Below are positions 7,820 to 16,251 of a stretch of DNA of 16,913 bases, piece after piece. This DNA is from Sulfurihydrogenibium yellowstonense SS-5 (GTDB taxonomy: Bacteria > Aquificota > Aquificia > Aquificales > Hydrogenothermaceae), in NCBI RefSeq assembly GCF_000173615.1, contig NZ_ABZS01000007.1, forward strand, positions 1 to 16,913. Direction: 5' to 3'. The notes under the pieces were generated by a model that was given only the letters and a program-made list of their open reading frames with translations, did no database searches and was not told the DNA's origin. The position numbers and the translations under genes were made by a program. How positions within the stretch are numbered: position 1 is the stretch's first letter; every line of letters begins with the position of its first letter.

Positions 7820-8897
7820 ATTAAACTTTGATATATATTCCTGCGTTAGAGTTTATTACAGATATGCAGACTGTAATAAATGTGTCAACGTATGTCCAAC
7901 TCAAGCTATAAATATTGAAAATGACAAAATTAAAGTAAATTTTGAAAACTGCGTTGAGTGTGGAGCCTGCGTTGGAAACTGTCCAACTGAAAGTTATAAA
8001 CTAAATGGTTTTGACTTAGTGGATTTTTATGTTAAGTTTACAGATTTAGATAAAAACTTCATATCATGTAAAGTAGATTTACCATGTTTATCAGCACTTG
8101 ATGAAAACTATTTAGTCTCTATCTGTATAGACAAAAATTCAGATTTGATACTTGATATCGGGCATTGCGGTCAATGTCAGATTGGAAAGCAGTTAGATAT
8201 AATAAAACGCAACACAGAAAAAGCAAACTATATATTAGAGCAAGCAGGTTTAGATTATAGAGTGAAATTAGAAGATATAAAATTTGAAAAAGAAGAAAAG
8301 CAAGAAAATAAAAGAAGGTCTTTTTTAAAGATGTTTGCAAAACAGACGGCAGCCTTAGCTTTTTGGGCTGTTGAAGATAAGTTAGAGCAGATAGTTGAAA
8401 ATACAGAAGAAGAGGAAGAAAAACCTTACAAAAACATTGTAAGCGAGAAAGTCATCCCAGAAAAAAGAAAGATTTTATACACAGCTCTATCAAAGATAGA
8501 CCCAACAGACAAATGCTTTGAAGTAGAAAAGATTGAATTTTCATCAGATAAATGGATTGACAACTCTAAATGTACAAACTGTTCAATTTGTTATAACGTT
8601 TGTCCAACAGGAGCTTTAACCCCCGATGATAGCAAATTAAAAGTTTTGTTTAGTCCTACTTTATGTATTAAATGCAGAATCTGTCATGACGTATGCCCCG
8701 AAAAATGTATCCATTTAGAAGAAAAACTATACTTAGAAGACTTTATTTCAGGAAAGTATAAAGTATTGGCTCAGCATGTAATGATACCATGCAGTGAATG
8801 TTTAGTCCCATTCTCATATAAAGGTGATACAACAGTCTGTCCAAGATGCAGACAGCTTGAAGATGAACTTAGAGAGTTGTTAAAAATCGGAGATTAA
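7806..8897 (+). CDS. Multi-cluster ferredoxin-like protein with internal twin-arginine-like motif
   Basis: The 363-residue protein has two dicluster ferredoxin modules. The first contains Cys13...Cys23-x2-Cys26-x3-Cys30-Pro and Cys49/52/55/59-Pro. The second contains Cys256/259/262/266-Pro and Cys287/290/293/297-Pro. Between them lie Cys88, Cys94, Cys107 and a Cys121-Gly-Gln-Cys124 pair, a Lys/Glu-rich linker, and at 169-175 Lys-Arg-Arg-Ser-Phe-Leu-Lys followed by a short hydrophobic run (about 180-188), like an internal Tat motif. The C terminus has a rubredoxin-like Cys329-x2-Cys332...Cys345-x2-Cys348 knuckle. It overlaps the chaperone gene by 14 bases. By analogy with NapF, which assists iron-sulfur loading of a molybdoenzyme in the cytoplasm, a maturation or electron-supply role is plausible. 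There is no N-terminal signal. Confidence 0.88.
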   Translation: MSASRLNFDIYSCVRVYYRYADCNKCVNVCPTQAINIENDKIKVNFENCVECGACVGNCPTESYKLNGFDLVDFYVKFTDLDKNFISCKVDLPCLSALDENYLVSICIDKNSDLILDIGHCGQCQIGKQLDIIKRNTEKANYILEQAGLDYRVKLEDIKFEKEEKQENKRRSFLKMFAKQTAALAFWAVEDKLEQIVENTEEEEEKPYKNIVSEKVIPEKRKILYTALSKIDPTDKCFEVEKIEFSSDKWIDNSKCTNCSICYNVCPTGALTPDDSKLKVLFSPTLCIKCRICHDVCPEKCIHLEEKLYLEDFISGKYKVLAQHVMIPCSECLVPFSYKGDTTVCPRCRQLEDELRELLKIGD

Positions 8898-8924
8898 GTG
8901 AGGCTGCTTGCAAAAATCCACATT

Positions 8925-9001
8925 GTCATTCTGAGCGAAGCGAAGAGTCTCCTGTTTTTTCAAATCAAAAAAGACTTTGGGACTAAAGTCATCAGGATGG
9001 C
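8925..9001 (+). repeat. MITE-like dispersed element, copy 2
   Basis: Left arm 8925-8953 (GTCATTCTGAGCGAAGCGAA...), a T6 run, and right arm 8972-9001 (ending ATCAGGATGGC). The right arm has an internal small palindrome (GACTTT...AAAGTC). It sits in the convergent gap between the ferredoxin and thiC. The following GGTAAGTTTACGAGAATTTT (9009-9028) resembles the bases after copy 3, so the homologous unit extends beyond the arms. Confidence 0.75.
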
Positions 9002-9060
9002 AAAAAAGGGTAAGTTTACGAGAATTTTAGAAAAACATCTTTTGAAAATCAACAAATAAA

Positions 9061-9092
9061 GAAAAAAAGAAAGGGAGCTTTTAGCTCCCTTT
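9061..9092 (-). terminator. Rho-independent terminator of thiC
   Basis: A perfect nine-pair stem, AAAGGGAGC (9070-9078) with GCTCCCTTT (9084-9092) and a five-base loop, lies just past the thiC stop. On the minus strand it is followed by a run of mostly T (9069 down to 9062). Confidence 0.88.
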
Positions 9093-9102
9093 GATGGATT
9101 AA

Positions 9103-10528
<1,426 letters not shown>

Positions 10529-10533
<5 letters not shown>

Positions 10534-10619
10534 CGCTTCCCTACGGCAGCATTACCTGCATCAGGTTCTAAGGGTATGTTCTCAGGCTGTCTTTTTAAGA
10601 CAACCACCCCCGCGGCTTA
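10529..10619 (-). ncRNA. TPP riboswitch (THI element)
   Basis: The minus strand reads the conserved thi-box segments in order: GCGGGGGTGG, CTGAGA, ACCCTTAGAACCTGAT, CAGGTAATGCTGCCG and TAGGGAAGCG. P1 is formed by AAGCC-GC (10612-10618 side) and GC-G-GGCTT (10529-10536 side). A hairpin with a GTCTT/AAGAC stem forms the variable P3a-like arm. It senses thiamin pyrophosphate and is expected to shut off thiC translation. Confidence 0.95.
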
Positions 10620-10628
10620 TTGCAACTT

Positions 10629-10657
10629 AATATATAACATATATTCAATTATTTCAA
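10629..10657 (-). promoter_or_regulatory. thiC promoter
   Basis: On the minus strand TTGAAA (10652-10657) and TATATT (10629-10634) are separated by 17 bases. Transcription would start near 10622, a few bases before the first base of the riboswitch, as expected. Confidence 0.65.
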
Positions 10658-10769
10658 TAGCTTTTGTATGCAAAACATCATAAATGTCAAGCAAAAAGTA
10701 ATAAAGTTAAGATAAATGTTAACCATATCTCATAAAGCTTAAGCTACAAATCTAAATTTTTTATAGTCT

Positions 10770-10795
10770 AATGATTTAATACAAATGATTTAATA
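10770..10795 (+). repeat. Short direct repeat at the insertion-sequence edge
   Basis: AATGATTTAATA occurs twice (10770-10781 and 10784-10795), immediately left of the insertion-sequence end. The stretch 10660-10797 holds no gene. A short palindrome AGCTTAAGCT sits at 10736-10745. Confidence 0.5.
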
Positions 10796-10797
10796 TG

Positions 10798-11312
10798 CCT
10801 CGGGTGAGAAATTCAAATATAAATGGAACATCTAAAAAACTCCTTGGTGGCAGTTAAAATTTTAATAGCAAAAATTCTACTAAACATTCAATCAAAAAAG
10901 AAAGCAGGTAGACCACCTAAGGTATCTGATTTACAACTTGCAGCTTTATATATCACATCCTACATTTCAAACACTCCTATTCTTACACTTGCCAGATTTT
11001 TAATTTATCCTTCTATTCAATCTTGGCATCTGTTTAGAAAATCAAAATCAGAAAGAGTTTATAAAATCCTCAGAGAATATTGGCTAATTGGGTAAAAAGA
11101 AAGAGGAAAATATACAGCGAGCATTTGAAGAAAGAAATAGAAGACGAAAGTATTTACTATGGACTTTTGGATATGGTGGTTTGTGATAAAAATGGTATGG
11201 TTTATGATATATGATTGAAGCAGTAAATTCTCAAATCTTATCTATATGTATATGCTATTGGTTATAGCTTTTTTAGAAAAAGTAGACTATGGAGGTAATT
11301 TCTCGCCCAAGG
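10798..11312 (+). mobile_element. Decayed insertion sequence with 16-bp terminal inverted repeats
   Basis: The left end CCTCGGGTGAGAAATT (10798-10813) matches the inverted right end, CCTTGGGCGAGAAATT when read from the other strand (11297-11312), at 14 of 16 positions. The transposase start lies 10 bases inside the left end. At 515 bases it is about half the length needed for a whole transposase, so the middle or right part has been lost. No clear target duplication is seen. Confidence 0.75.
10823..11214 (+). pseudogene. Truncated, frameshifted transposase
   Basis: The frame from 10823 encodes a basic N-terminal part with Gly-Arg-Pro-Pro-Lys-Val-Ser-Asp-Leu-Gln, a motif common in DDE transposases of the IS4/IS5/IS982 kind. 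It stops at 11093-11095. One base back, the frame from 11083 continues with Ala-Asn-Trp-Val-Lys-Arg-Lys and reaches Leu-Leu-Asp-Met-Val-Val-Cys-Asp-Lys-Asn-Gly-Met-Val-Tyr-Asp before a TGA at 11212. The two halves therefore join by a single-base loss near 11082. The rest of the catalytic domain is missing. Family assignment is tentative. Confidence 0.65.
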
Positions 11313-11453
11313 TATAAGTGAAGAATTATGGATAAATTGAATATATGCATTCAGCTTCTGCCTTTCATTAAATCCTTGGTGTACCGGCAATTCATGAACT
11401 GTTCCAATAATCATCAACCTTTCACTTTCTCAATTTTTAACATTCTACTAAAA

Positions 11454-11462
11454 TGTTATAAT
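11454..11462 (+). promoter_or_regulatory. gyrA promoter with extended -10
   Basis: TG-T-TATAAT, with a perfect -10 at 11457-11462, lies 44 bases before the gyrA ATG. A weak T-rich -35 (TTTTTA, 11434-11439) stands at 17-base spacing. The ribosome site AAAGGAG (11489-11495) follows. The 11313-11433 stretch before it has no gene that I can support. Confidence 0.6.
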
Positions 11463-11506
11463 AAATAAATTATTAAAGATTTTAAAACAAAGGAGTTTTT
11501 AGAGGA

Positions 11507-13888
11507 ATGGAAGATATTAAAAAAGTTCCAATAGAAGAGGAAGTTAAAAGTGCTTATATAGATTATGCAATGTCAGTTATTGCCGGTAGAGCCATTCCGG
11601 ATGTTAGGGATGGCTTAAAACCGGTTCAAAGAAGAATTTTATATTCCATGTATGAGCTGGGCTTACTTCCAAATAAACCATATAAAAAATCTGCGAGAGT
11701 TGTAGGGGAAACGCTTGGTAAATTCCATCCACATGGTGATGCATCTGTCTATGATGCTCTTGTAAGAATGGCACAAGATTTTACAATGAGATATCCATTA
11801 ATAGAAGGTCAAGGGAACTTTGGTTCAATAGACGGCGACCCACCTGCTGCTATGCGTTATACAGAAGCAAGGTTAACAAAATTAGCTGTTGAAATGCTTG
11901 AAGATATAGATAAAAACACCGTTGATATGATGCCTAACTTTGATGCTTCATTAGAAGAGCCTACGGTATTACCTTCAAAATTTCCAAATTTAATATGCAA
12001 TGGAACAACCGGTATTGCGGTAGGACTTGCTACGAGCATTCCACCCCATAACTTTACAGAGGTAGCAGAAGCTTTAAAATACTTGGCAGAATTTCCGGAT
12101 GCTACTATAGAAGAGCTGTTTAATTTTATAAAAGGACCGGATTTTCCAACAGGTGGAGTAATCACAAACACCAAAGAAGAGCTAATTGATATATACAAAT
12201 CATCAAGAGGTTCAATAACAATAAAAGGTAAAGCAAGAATAGAAAAGCTGCCAGGAAACAGACAAAGGATAGTTATCTATGAAATTCCATACCAAGTTAA
12301 CAAAGTTGAACTTATCAAAAAAATAGCGGAGCTTGTTAGAACAGGAAAAGAAAAAGGAATATCAGACCTAAGAGATGAATCAGACAGAACAGGAATTAGA
12401 ATTGTAATAGAGTTAAAAAGAGATGCAGATGCTGAAAAAGTCTTGAAGAAACTATACAAAAGCACGCCTCTAGAAAAGAACTTTCCGGTAAATTTAACAG
12501 TGTTAGTAGATAAACAGCCAAGAGTATTGAATTTAAAAGAATTACTTCAAGAATTTATAAAACACAGAATAGAAATTATAACAAGAAGGACGTTATTCGA
12601 ATTAGAAAAAGCAGAAAACAGATTGCATATTGTAGAAGGGCTGATTACAGCCTTAGAAAATGCAGATAAAGTTATTGAAATAGTTCGTTCATCCAAAGAT
12701 ACCGCACAAGCAAGAGAACTGCTTACATCGCAGTTTAACCTATCTGAAACACAGGCAAACGCTATTCTTGACATGAGATTATCAAGATTTACATCCTTAG
12801 AAACACAAAAGTTAAAAGATGAAAGCACAGAGTTAAAACAAAAAATAGAAAGATATAAACAAATTCTTTCAAGTGATGACGAGAAAATCAAAGTATTCAT
12901 TGAAGAGACCGATGAGTTAGTTAGAAAATATGGGGACCAAAGAAAAACAACTATCGCAACAGAAAAAGAACTTACATTTAAAGAACATTTCATGTTTGCT
13001 ATTTTAAATACAGGAAGAATTGTCAATTATAAAGTAGAAGATGAAACTTCAAAAGCTGACATTTTACAAAGAATTATCAATAGCCTGTCAATATCTCTAA
13101 CGGAAGGAGAAAAGATAGTCTCTATTCAAGAAGTAGAAGGGTCTAAACCGATTGCTTTCTTTACAAAAGATGGAAAAGCTTATTGGAGCTTAGTTATAGA
13201 CCTTCCAAAAGGCGAAGATAAGCTAAATATTGAAGGTGAAATAGTTGGAACAGCTTATCAAGGAGAAGGTGAAGAAAACAGAGTATTTTTAATAACAAAG
13301 AAAGGTATTATCAAAAGAATGTCCGATGAAGATATATTCTATAAGTCGCAAGGGCATATGGTAATGCCGTTAAACGAGGGTGATGAGCTTGTAGTGGCAG
13401 TTGCAGATAGGCATCCTTCCTACATTGGAATTTACACAAAAAATGCGGATTTACTCTTATTTGAAAGAAATGAAGTAAGAATTACAGGAGACAAGGCAAA
13501 GGGTGTAGAAGCTATTGATTTAGATGAAAATGACGAAGTAGCAGGAGCATTTTTCTTAAATGGTCATGAATATCTATTAGTATCTACTTCTTTTGGTTAT
13601 ATGAAGCATGTAGAAAAGACAGAGTTTCCAATCAAGAAAAGAGCACAAAAAGGTCTTATGGCAGTAAAATTAAATAAAGGCGATTATGTAGTGTCAATAT
13701 TACCTGTTAATGAATCTGATGAAGTATTGATTAATACAAAACGTGGCAAACTCTTAAAGTTAAAAATTGATAAAGAAGCAATACCTATTGAAAAGAGAAC
13801 ATCCTTGGGTAAAAATTTATTTAGATTTGAAGCCGATAGAATTGTGAATGTGTTAAAACTTCCACTTTTTGAAGAGAGTAAAGAATGA
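11507..13888 (+). CDS. gyrA: DNA gyrase subunit A-type topoisomerase, GyrA box degenerate
   Basis: The 793-residue protein is the DNA-cleaving subunit of a type IIA topoisomerase. The catalytic tyrosine is Tyr118 in Ala-Ala-Met-Arg-Tyr-Thr-Glu-Ala-Arg, and the winged-helix block Lys-Phe-His-Pro-His-Gly-Asp (72-78) is intact. In the quinolone-determining region the position of E. coli Ser83 is Ala79, and Asp87 is Asp83. A coiled-coil/tower domain spans about 340-480 and a beta-pinwheel C-terminal domain about 489-793. The canonical Gln-Arg-Arg-Gly-Gly-Lys-Gly box that lets gyrase wrap DNA is absent. The nearest string is Lys-Lys-Arg-Ala-Gln-Lys-Gly at 710-716. The enzyme may therefore act more like topoisomerase IV, as reported for Aquifex aeolicus. 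Its stop overlaps the next start (ATGA). Confidence 0.95.
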   Translation: MEDIKKVPIEEEVKSAYIDYAMSVIAGRAIPDVRDGLKPVQRRILYSMYELGLLPNKPYKKSARVVGETLGKFHPHGDASVYDALVRMAQDFTMRYPLIEGQGNFGSIDGDPPAAMRYTEARLTKLAVEMLEDIDKNTVDMMPNFDASLEEPTVLPSKFPNLICNGTTGIAVGLATSIPPHNFTEVAEALKYLAEFPDATIEELFNFIKGPDFPTGGVITNTKEELIDIYKSSRGSITIKGKARIEKLPGNRQRIVIYEIPYQVNKVELIKKIAELVRTGKEKGISDLRDESDRTGIRIVIELKRDADAEKVLKKLYKSTPLEKNFPVNLTVLVDKQPRVLNLKELLQEFIKHRIEIITRRTLFELEKAENRLHIVEGLITALENADKVIEIVRSSKDTAQARELLTSQFNLSETQANAILDMRLSRFTSLETQKLKDESTELKQKIERYKQILSSDDEKIKVFIEETDELVRKYGDQRKTTIATEKELTFKEHFMFAILNTGRIVNYKVEDETSKADILQRIINSLSISLTEGEKIVSIQEVEGSKPIAFFTKDGKAYWSLVIDLPKGEDKLNIEGEIVGTAYQGEGEENRVFLITKKGIIKRMSDEDIFYKSQGHMVMPLNEGDELVVAVADRHPSYIGIYTKNADLLLFERNEVRITGDKAKGVEAIDLDENDEVAGAFFLNGHEYLLVSTSFGYMKHVEKTEFPIKKRAQKGLMAVKLNKGDYVVSILPVNESDEVLINTKRGKLLKLKIDKEAIPIEKRTSLGKNLFRFEADRIVNVLKLPLFEESKE

Positions 13889-14106
13889 TAAGAGTTTTAT
13901 ACATACTTGGCATAATAATAGGACTTTATGCAATTTTTAACAATTTGCCATACATTTTTAGCGTTAATTTTTCGGATCCGGGACTGGCTATAGCAAAAAT
14001 TTTAGTTTCTCTTTTTCCTGTAATAGCTGGCGGTGTTATTGTTTATGTTTCCGGATATAATCTGTATTTGAGTTTTAAAAAGAAAGATGAAAGTAAAGAG
14101 GGGTAA
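13885..14106 (+). CDS. Small two-helix membrane protein coupled to gyrA
   Basis: The 73-residue protein starts within the gyrA stop (ATGATAA overlap), so it is probably translated by coupling; no separate strong ribosome site is seen. It has two hydrophobic segments (about residues 3-20 and 35-63) separated by a short polar loop with Asp-Pro-Gly. A Lys-Lys-Lys-Asp-Glu tail is likely on the cytoplasmic side. I do not recognise a family. Co-transcription with gyrA need not imply a shared function. It is followed by a repeat-rich gap. Confidence 0.75.
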   Translation: MIRVLYILGIIIGLYAIFNNLPYIFSVNFSDPGLAIAKILVSLFPVIAGGVIVYVSGYNLYLSFKKKDESKEG

Positions 14107-14122
14107 GAAGTAAGAGATAGAG

Positions 14123-14269
14123 TAGATTCTTTATACAGCTTCCGGATAACAAAAAACAGGATTAATAAATGCAAACTTATCTTGTATCTTATTATTCGTT
14201 GGTGCTCCAAAATTTTTATTAATGTTACCCTTGTTCGTTATCTTGAAGACTTTAGCCCAAAAGATCTCC
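14123..14269 (-). repeat. Degraded, oppositely oriented arms of the dispersed repeat
   Basis: On the minus strand, 14237-14269 reads GGAGATCTTTTGGGC then TAAAGTC, a clear type B arm. 14123-14151 is a weaker match to a type A arm. They are 85 bases apart and eroded. The T8 run after 14269 might help end transcription of the gyrA unit. Confidence 0.45.
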
Positions 14270-14332
14270 TTTTTTTTAAAGAATGCAAATCAGTAGAGGC
14301 GATTTATGAATCCTCCTTACAAAGGTAAAGTT

Positions 14333-14452
14333 GCCATTCTGCAGCCGGCGAAGAATCTCAACCTCAAAGATGTCATTCTGAGCGAAGCGAAGAATCTCTT
14401 TTTTATCATTTTTAAAAGAGGAGATCCTTCGGCCTACGGCCTCAGTATGACA
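14333..14452 (+). repeat. MITE-like dispersed element, copy 3, with an extra left arm
   Basis: A variant left arm (14333-14358, CCATTCTGCAGCCGGCGAAG) precedes a full element: left arm 14371-14398 (TGTCATTCTGAGCGAAGCGA...), T-rich spacer, right arm 14420-14452 (GGAGATCCTTCGGCC...ATGACA). The outer ends TGTCATTCTGAG and CTCAGTATGACA are near-perfect inverted repeats. The open frame that happens to run across this block (14306-14533) is not a gene. Confidence 0.8.
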
Positions 14453-14527
14453 AGAAAAGGTAAAGCTTACGAGAATTTTTGGAACACTCGCACTATAACG
14501 ATAAACATCGCCGCTAAATTGAATTTA

Positions 14528-14536
14528 TGCTAAAAT
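14528..14536 (+). promoter_or_regulatory. Extended -10 promoter for ilvD-metK
   Basis: TG-C-TAAAAT (TAAAAT at 14531-14536) lies 33 bases before the ilvD ATG at 14570. No good -35 is present at the usual distance, which is tolerated by extended -10 promoters. The GGAG ribosome site is at 14558-14561. Confidence 0.4.
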
Positions 14537-14569
14537 TTAACATAAAAATACGAAATATGGAGTTTTTTC

Positions 14570-16241
14570 ATGAGAAGTGATGAGATCAAAAAAGGTATAG
14601 AAAGAGCGCCACACAGAAGCTTACTTAGAGCCTGCGGACTTAAAGAAGAAGACTTTGGAAAACCATTTATCGGGGTTGCTAACTCTTACATAGATATAAT
14701 ACCCGGACACGTTCACCTGCAGGAATTTGCAAAAATTGTTAAAGAAGCTATCAGAGAAGCAGGAGGAGTTCCATTTGAGTTTAACGTGATTGGTGTTGAT
14801 GATGGAATAGCAATGGGACACTCCGGAATGTTCTATTCATTACCAAGTAGAGAGCTAATAGCTGATAGCGTAGAAACGGTAGTTCAAGCACATAAATTAG
14901 ATGGGTTGGTATTAATACCAAACTGTGACAAAATTGTACCTGGAATGATAATGGCTGCTGCAAGGGTTAATATTCCTACAATCCTTGTAAGCGGTGGACC
15001 TATGGCAGCAGGTCATACATCAGATGGAAAACCAATAGACCTTGCTACTGTTTTTGAGGCTGTCGGTGGAATAAAAAAAGGGTTGATAGATGAAAAACAG
15101 TTAATAGACATAGAAACTCATGCTTGTCCTACATGTGGTTCTTGTTCTGGAATGTTTACTGCAAACTCTATGAACTGTCTTGCAGAAGCACTTGGTATAG
15201 CACTACCCGGAAATGGCTCAATTCTTGCTATAGACCCAAGAAGAAAAGAATTGGCAAAACAAGCAGGAAGACAAATAGTAGAGCTTGTTAAAGCTGGATT
15301 AAAATTTAGAGATATAGTTAATCAAGAAACTATTGAAAATGCGTTTACTCTTGATATTGCAATGGGTGGCTCATCAAATACTGTTTTACACTACTTGCCA
15401 TTGCACACGAAGCTGGAATAGAATTCCGATGGAGAAAATAGATGAAATTTCACGAAAAACACCAACTCTTTGTAAATTAGCTCCGGCTTCACAGTATCAC
15501 ATGGAAGACTTAGATAAAGCTGGTGGAATTTATGCAATCTTAAAAGAGCTTTCTAAAAAGAATTTACTACATTTAGACAGACCGACAGTTTTGATGAAAA
15601 CTATTGGAGAAGCAATCAAAAATGCAGAAATAAAAGACACAAATGTAATAAGACCCATAGATAATCCATACAGTGAAACGGGTGGTCTTGCGGTACTATT
15701 TGGAAATCTTGCACCGGATGGAGCGGTTGTAAAGGCTGCTGCAGTAGACCCAAAAATTTTAGTCCACAGAGGAACAGCTGTAGTATTTGATAGTGAAGAA
15801 GAGGCAATAGAAGGCATTACAAACGGAAAGGTAAAGGAAGGGAACGTTGTTGTGATTAGATACGAAGGTCCAAAAGGTGGACCGGGAATGAGAGAGATGC
15901 TGGCTCCTACTTCAACAATCATGGGAATGGGACTTGGAGATAAAGTCTCATTGATCACAGACGGAAGATTTTCCGGGGCTACAAGAGGAGCTTGTATAGG
16001 ACATGTTTCTCCAGAAGCTGCAGCAGGTGGTCCTATCGGAATTGTTCAAGACGGAGACGAAATTTTAATAGATATTCCAAATAGAAAAATTGAACTTTTG
16101 ATATCTGAGCAAGAGTTTGAAAGAAGAATGAAAGAGTTTAAGCCAAAGAAAAAAGAAATACCAAGCCCATGGCTTAGAAGATACTCTAAATTTGTCACAT
16201 CGGCAAACAAAGGTGCAATTTTAAGCGATGAATGCAGTTAA
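14570..16241 (+). pseudogene. ilvD: Dihydroxy-acid dehydratase IlvD, split by two single-base frameshifts
   Basis: IlvD dehydrates dihydroxy-acids in valine, leucine and isoleucine synthesis. The frame from 14570 carries the N-terminal half: Val-Asp-Asp-Gly-Ile-Ala-Met-Gly-His (76-84), Asn-Cys119-Asp-Lys and Cys186-Pro-Thr-Cys-Gly-Ser-Cys192-Ser-Gly-Met-Phe. After Ser-Ser-Asn-Thr-Val-Leu-His it should continue Leu-Ala-Ile-Ala-His-Glu-Ala-Gly. That peptide is present one base back (from 15394). A second one-base step at about 15425 restores the frame that runs through Pro-Met-Glu-Lys-Ile-Asp-Glu to the true C terminus at 16241, including Thr-Asp-Gly-Arg-Phe-Ser-Gly. Joined, it is about 558 residues, normal for the family. 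The region near residue 40 reads Pro-Gly-His-Val-His-Leu as in the E. coli [4Fe-4S] type. All conserved residues are intact, so sequence error or very recent damage is likely. Confidence 0.9.
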
Positions 16242-16251
16242 GGAGAGTTAG

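Noticed and set aside
11313..11433. Minus-strand open segment resembling a further transposase fragment (Val-His-Glu-Leu-Pro region)
   Set aside because: It is only about 40 codons, has no start or stop context, lies outside the inverted repeats, and the resemblance is too weak to support a call.
11507..13888. Calling the topoisomerase subunit ParC
   Set aside because: The missing GyrA box points that way functionally, but overall length and motifs fit GyrA, and the Aquifex counterpart is called GyrA despite the same loss.
14306..14533. Plus-strand open frame of 75 codons before ilvD
   Set aside because: Most of it is repeat sequence (copy 3 and its extra arm). The translated peptide is just the repeat read through, and no ribosome site precedes it.
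15333..15425. Met at 15333 as the start of a separate second protein
   Set aside because: The first 31 codons of that frame are the out-of-frame reading of ilvD. IlvD-like sequence begins only at about 15426, so it is the continuation of ilvD after frameshifts.
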